In this document: piece by piece, positions 25,594 through 26,239 of the stretch
How the letters are laid out: each line of letters starts with the position of its first letter
Position numbering within the stretch: position 1 is the first letter of the stretch
The notes under the pieces: generated by a model
What the model saw: only the letters and a program-made list of their open reading frames with translations
Database searches by the model: none
Told to the model about the DNA's origin: nothing
Position numbers and translations under genes: made by a program
IMG/VR virus record: IMGVR_UViG_3300030012_004288
Span: 7,857-34,095 of that record
DNA length: 26,239 nt
Reading direction: 5' to 3' (one strand)
Origin: a virus

Positions 25594-25727
25594 GAGGTAT
25601 CACGGGGAACGTATCGCTGGGCCTGCTTTTTTCGGGGCCGCGTAAGCCGATACCCTCAAACATATCCGGAGTCTATGGCTACGTTTATCGCAACGCTATA
25701 GTCTCGAACCACGAACAGTCGGGCGAA

Positions 25728-25910
25728 ATGGAATTCTCGCGTCAGGTGCAACTCCTGCAACCCCGCTATGCCAATGGTGTTTTTCCCGATGGTGCGACCG
25801 GAGGTGTCTGCTTGAACGATAGCCGACCATCCTACTCCTCCACCCGTACCGTGACGGACGAGCTTCCTGCGGACTCACATAGCGGTCGGATAGTCGATGG
25901 GTATATCTAA
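25728..25910 (+). CDS. Doubtful plus-strand frame, 60 aa, possibly the end of a longer or broken gene
   Basis: The ATG at 25728 opens 60 codons to TAA 25908-25910. The frame is in fact open from 25524 (128 codons without a usual start) and, apart from TGA at 25521 and TAG at 25365, back to about 25281. The predicted residues (GVYGYVYRNAIVSNHEQSG, then QVQLLQPRYANGVFPDGATG) look protein-like. There is no ribosome site before the ATG. It may be a decayed or recoded gene, or chance in GC-rich DNA. No family recognised. Confidence 0.25.
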   Translation: MEFSRQVQLLQPRYANGVFPDGATGGVCLNDSRPSYSSTRTVTDELPADSHSGRIVDGYI

Positions 25911-25955
25911 CGGAACGAACGACCATTCGTGGTCACGGACCCGTTAGATATACCC
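25899..25955. repeat. Perfect 15-bp inverted repeat with inner hairpin
   Basis: GGGTATATCTAACGG (25899-25913) is the exact reverse complement of CCGTTAGATATACCC (25941-25955). The 27-base centre contains GACCA-TTCG-TGGTC (25921-25934). The left arm includes the TAA that ends the upstream plus-strand frame. The right arm can pair alternatively with 25980-25995. Confidence 0.8.
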
Positions 25956-25995
25956 TTGGCATCCATCTCCGGATGGGTTCCAAGGGTGTATCTAA
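25944..25995 (+). promoter_or_regulatory. Long hairpin before the gene at 26038; alternative to the 25899-25955 structure
   Basis: TTAGATATACCCTTGG (25944-25959) pairs with CCAAGGGTGTATCTAA (25980-25995), 16 pairs with one T-G wobble. Inside, CATCC (25960-25964) pairs with GGATG (25971-25975). No T-run follows, so it is not a standard intrinsic terminator. Because it shares an arm with the upstream inverted repeat, the two folds exclude each other, as in attenuators. Confidence 0.6.
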
Positions 25996-26026
25996 TGTAG
26001 ATATGCTATCATCGAAACAGTCATTT

Positions 26027-26030
26027 GGAG
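26027..26030 (+). promoter_or_regulatory. Shine-Dalgarno GGAG for the gene at 26038
   Basis: GGAG followed by seven bases and ATG 26038. Upstream, TATGCTATCAT (26002-26012) could hold a -10 element, but no convincing -35 was found at 17 bases. Confidence 0.55.
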
Positions 26031-26037
26031 AAATCAC

Positions 26038-26239
26038 ATGACTAACGCTATCGCTCCCGTCCCTTCCCGTCTCTTCGGTCTCGGTGCTAAGGATCTCCTC
26101 GCTTACGCTGCGGATGGTCCCGAGAACCGCGATCAGGTTCTGGCCGTGTTCAAGACCCGTCTTGCGAACAATGTGAAGAATGGCAAGGATCGTCGTGCTG
26201 CGGCTAACAAGCGCAACATCGACCGTGTGGAAGCTATCA
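26038..26239 (+). CDS. Start of a highly codon-biased gene of unknown function (partial)
   Basis: ATG 26038 follows GGAG and runs open to the window edge (67 complete codons). The product begins MTNAIAPVPSRLFGLGAKDL and continues with LAYAADGPENRD and a basic helical segment (NNVKNGKDRRAANKRNIDR). Codons are nearly all of the preferred GGT/CGT/ATC/AAC/CTC/GTC/AAG type, which suggests strong expression in a host with moderate-to-high G+C. That differs sharply from the AT-rich genes upstream. The complex inverted repeats at 25899-25995 lie directly upstream and may control it. I do not recognise the family, and the C-terminus is missing. Confidence 0.7.
   Translation, partial: MTNAIAPVPSRLFGLGAKDLLAYAADGPENRDQVLAVFKTRLANNVKNGKDRRAAANKRNIDRVEAI

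Larger units (their letters stand above)
25190..26239. other. GC-rich, low gene density block, compositionally foreign to the rest
   Basis: A line counted at 25381-25440 has 34 G+C of 60 (57%), against about one third upstream. Codon choice in the gene at 26038 (GGT, CGT, ATC, AAC, GTC, CTC) also differs from the AGA/GGA/ATT/TTA-rich upstream genes. The block contains numerous inverted repeats and only short frames. I see no tRNA, rRNA or CRISPR in it. It may be a transferred control region or another genome joined in assembly. Confidence 0.7.

Noticed and set aside
25696-25926. Minus-strand 76-aa frame
   Set aside because: Arg/Ser/His-rich composition and mixed rare codons look like a shadow of the plus frame; its start lies in the inverted-repeat region without ribosome site.
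25905-25949. Integron attC site (RYYYAAC at 25905-25911 and GTTRRRY at 25943-25949)
   Set aside because: Core boxes fit and a stop codon lies in the first box, but the element is only 45 bp, arms pair well beyond the boxes, no extrahelical base or proper L boxes are seen, and no integrase is present.
1-26239. CRISPR array, insertion sequence or rRNA
   Set aside because: No regularly spaced repeats, no transposase frame and no rRNA-like conserved sequence were seen.

Overview
The window is mostly the late (virion) half of a double-stranded DNA tailed phage. About 25.2 kb is AT-rich (roughly one third G+C by eye), entirely on the plus strand and almost gap-free, with genes joined by TAATG/ATGA overlaps and good Shine-Dalgarno sites. 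The order 'terminase small subunit, terminase large subunit, gp14-like, gp15-like and gp16-like internal core proteins' and a terminase with ATPase plus nuclease motifs point to a podovirus with T7-type architecture. The small lysine-rich proteins resemble families I know from marine cyanophages and pelagic phages, so a marine bacterial host is likely. I see no host gene, no phage RNA polymerase and no replication gene here.

Layout. 1-5208: the end of one structural gene and a 1672-residue cysteine-containing protein, probably a virion surface or tail component. 5220-5900: a small unknown protein, a terminase small-subunit-like protein and a membrane/coiled-coil protein. 5887-7365: seven consecutive tiny, very basic, often cysteine-bearing proteins, three of them under 60 residues. 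7362-7697: a membrane protein whose C-terminus resembles a PEP-CTERM sorting tail. 7699-9378: terminase large subunit. 9378-9878: a P-loop sulfotransferase/kinase-like protein. 9881-24777: the internal core or ejection protein block (211, 361, about 1127 and 3267 residues). The 3267-residue protein has an HExxGH metallopeptidase-like site and a segment resembling an ECF sigma factor. 24778-24974: an AT-rich, palindrome-dense intergenic region. 24975-25178: a second membrane/coiled-coil protein.

Near 25,180-25,210 the base composition jumps to roughly 55-60% G+C and gene density collapses. The last kilobase holds many nested inverted repeats, a plausible short minus-strand gene, a plus-strand frame broken by only two stops, a three-arm inverted-repeat system in which one arm can pair with either neighbour, and the start of a highly codon-biased gene at 26038. 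This block is either a real transferred early or control region or a chimeric join to another genome; the sequence alone cannot decide.

How the genes would work together: the terminase pair packages DNA, the gp14/15/16-like proteins form the internal core that is ejected at infection, and the small basic proteins may accompany DNA or the core. If the sigma-like segment is real, it would enter the host with the DNA.
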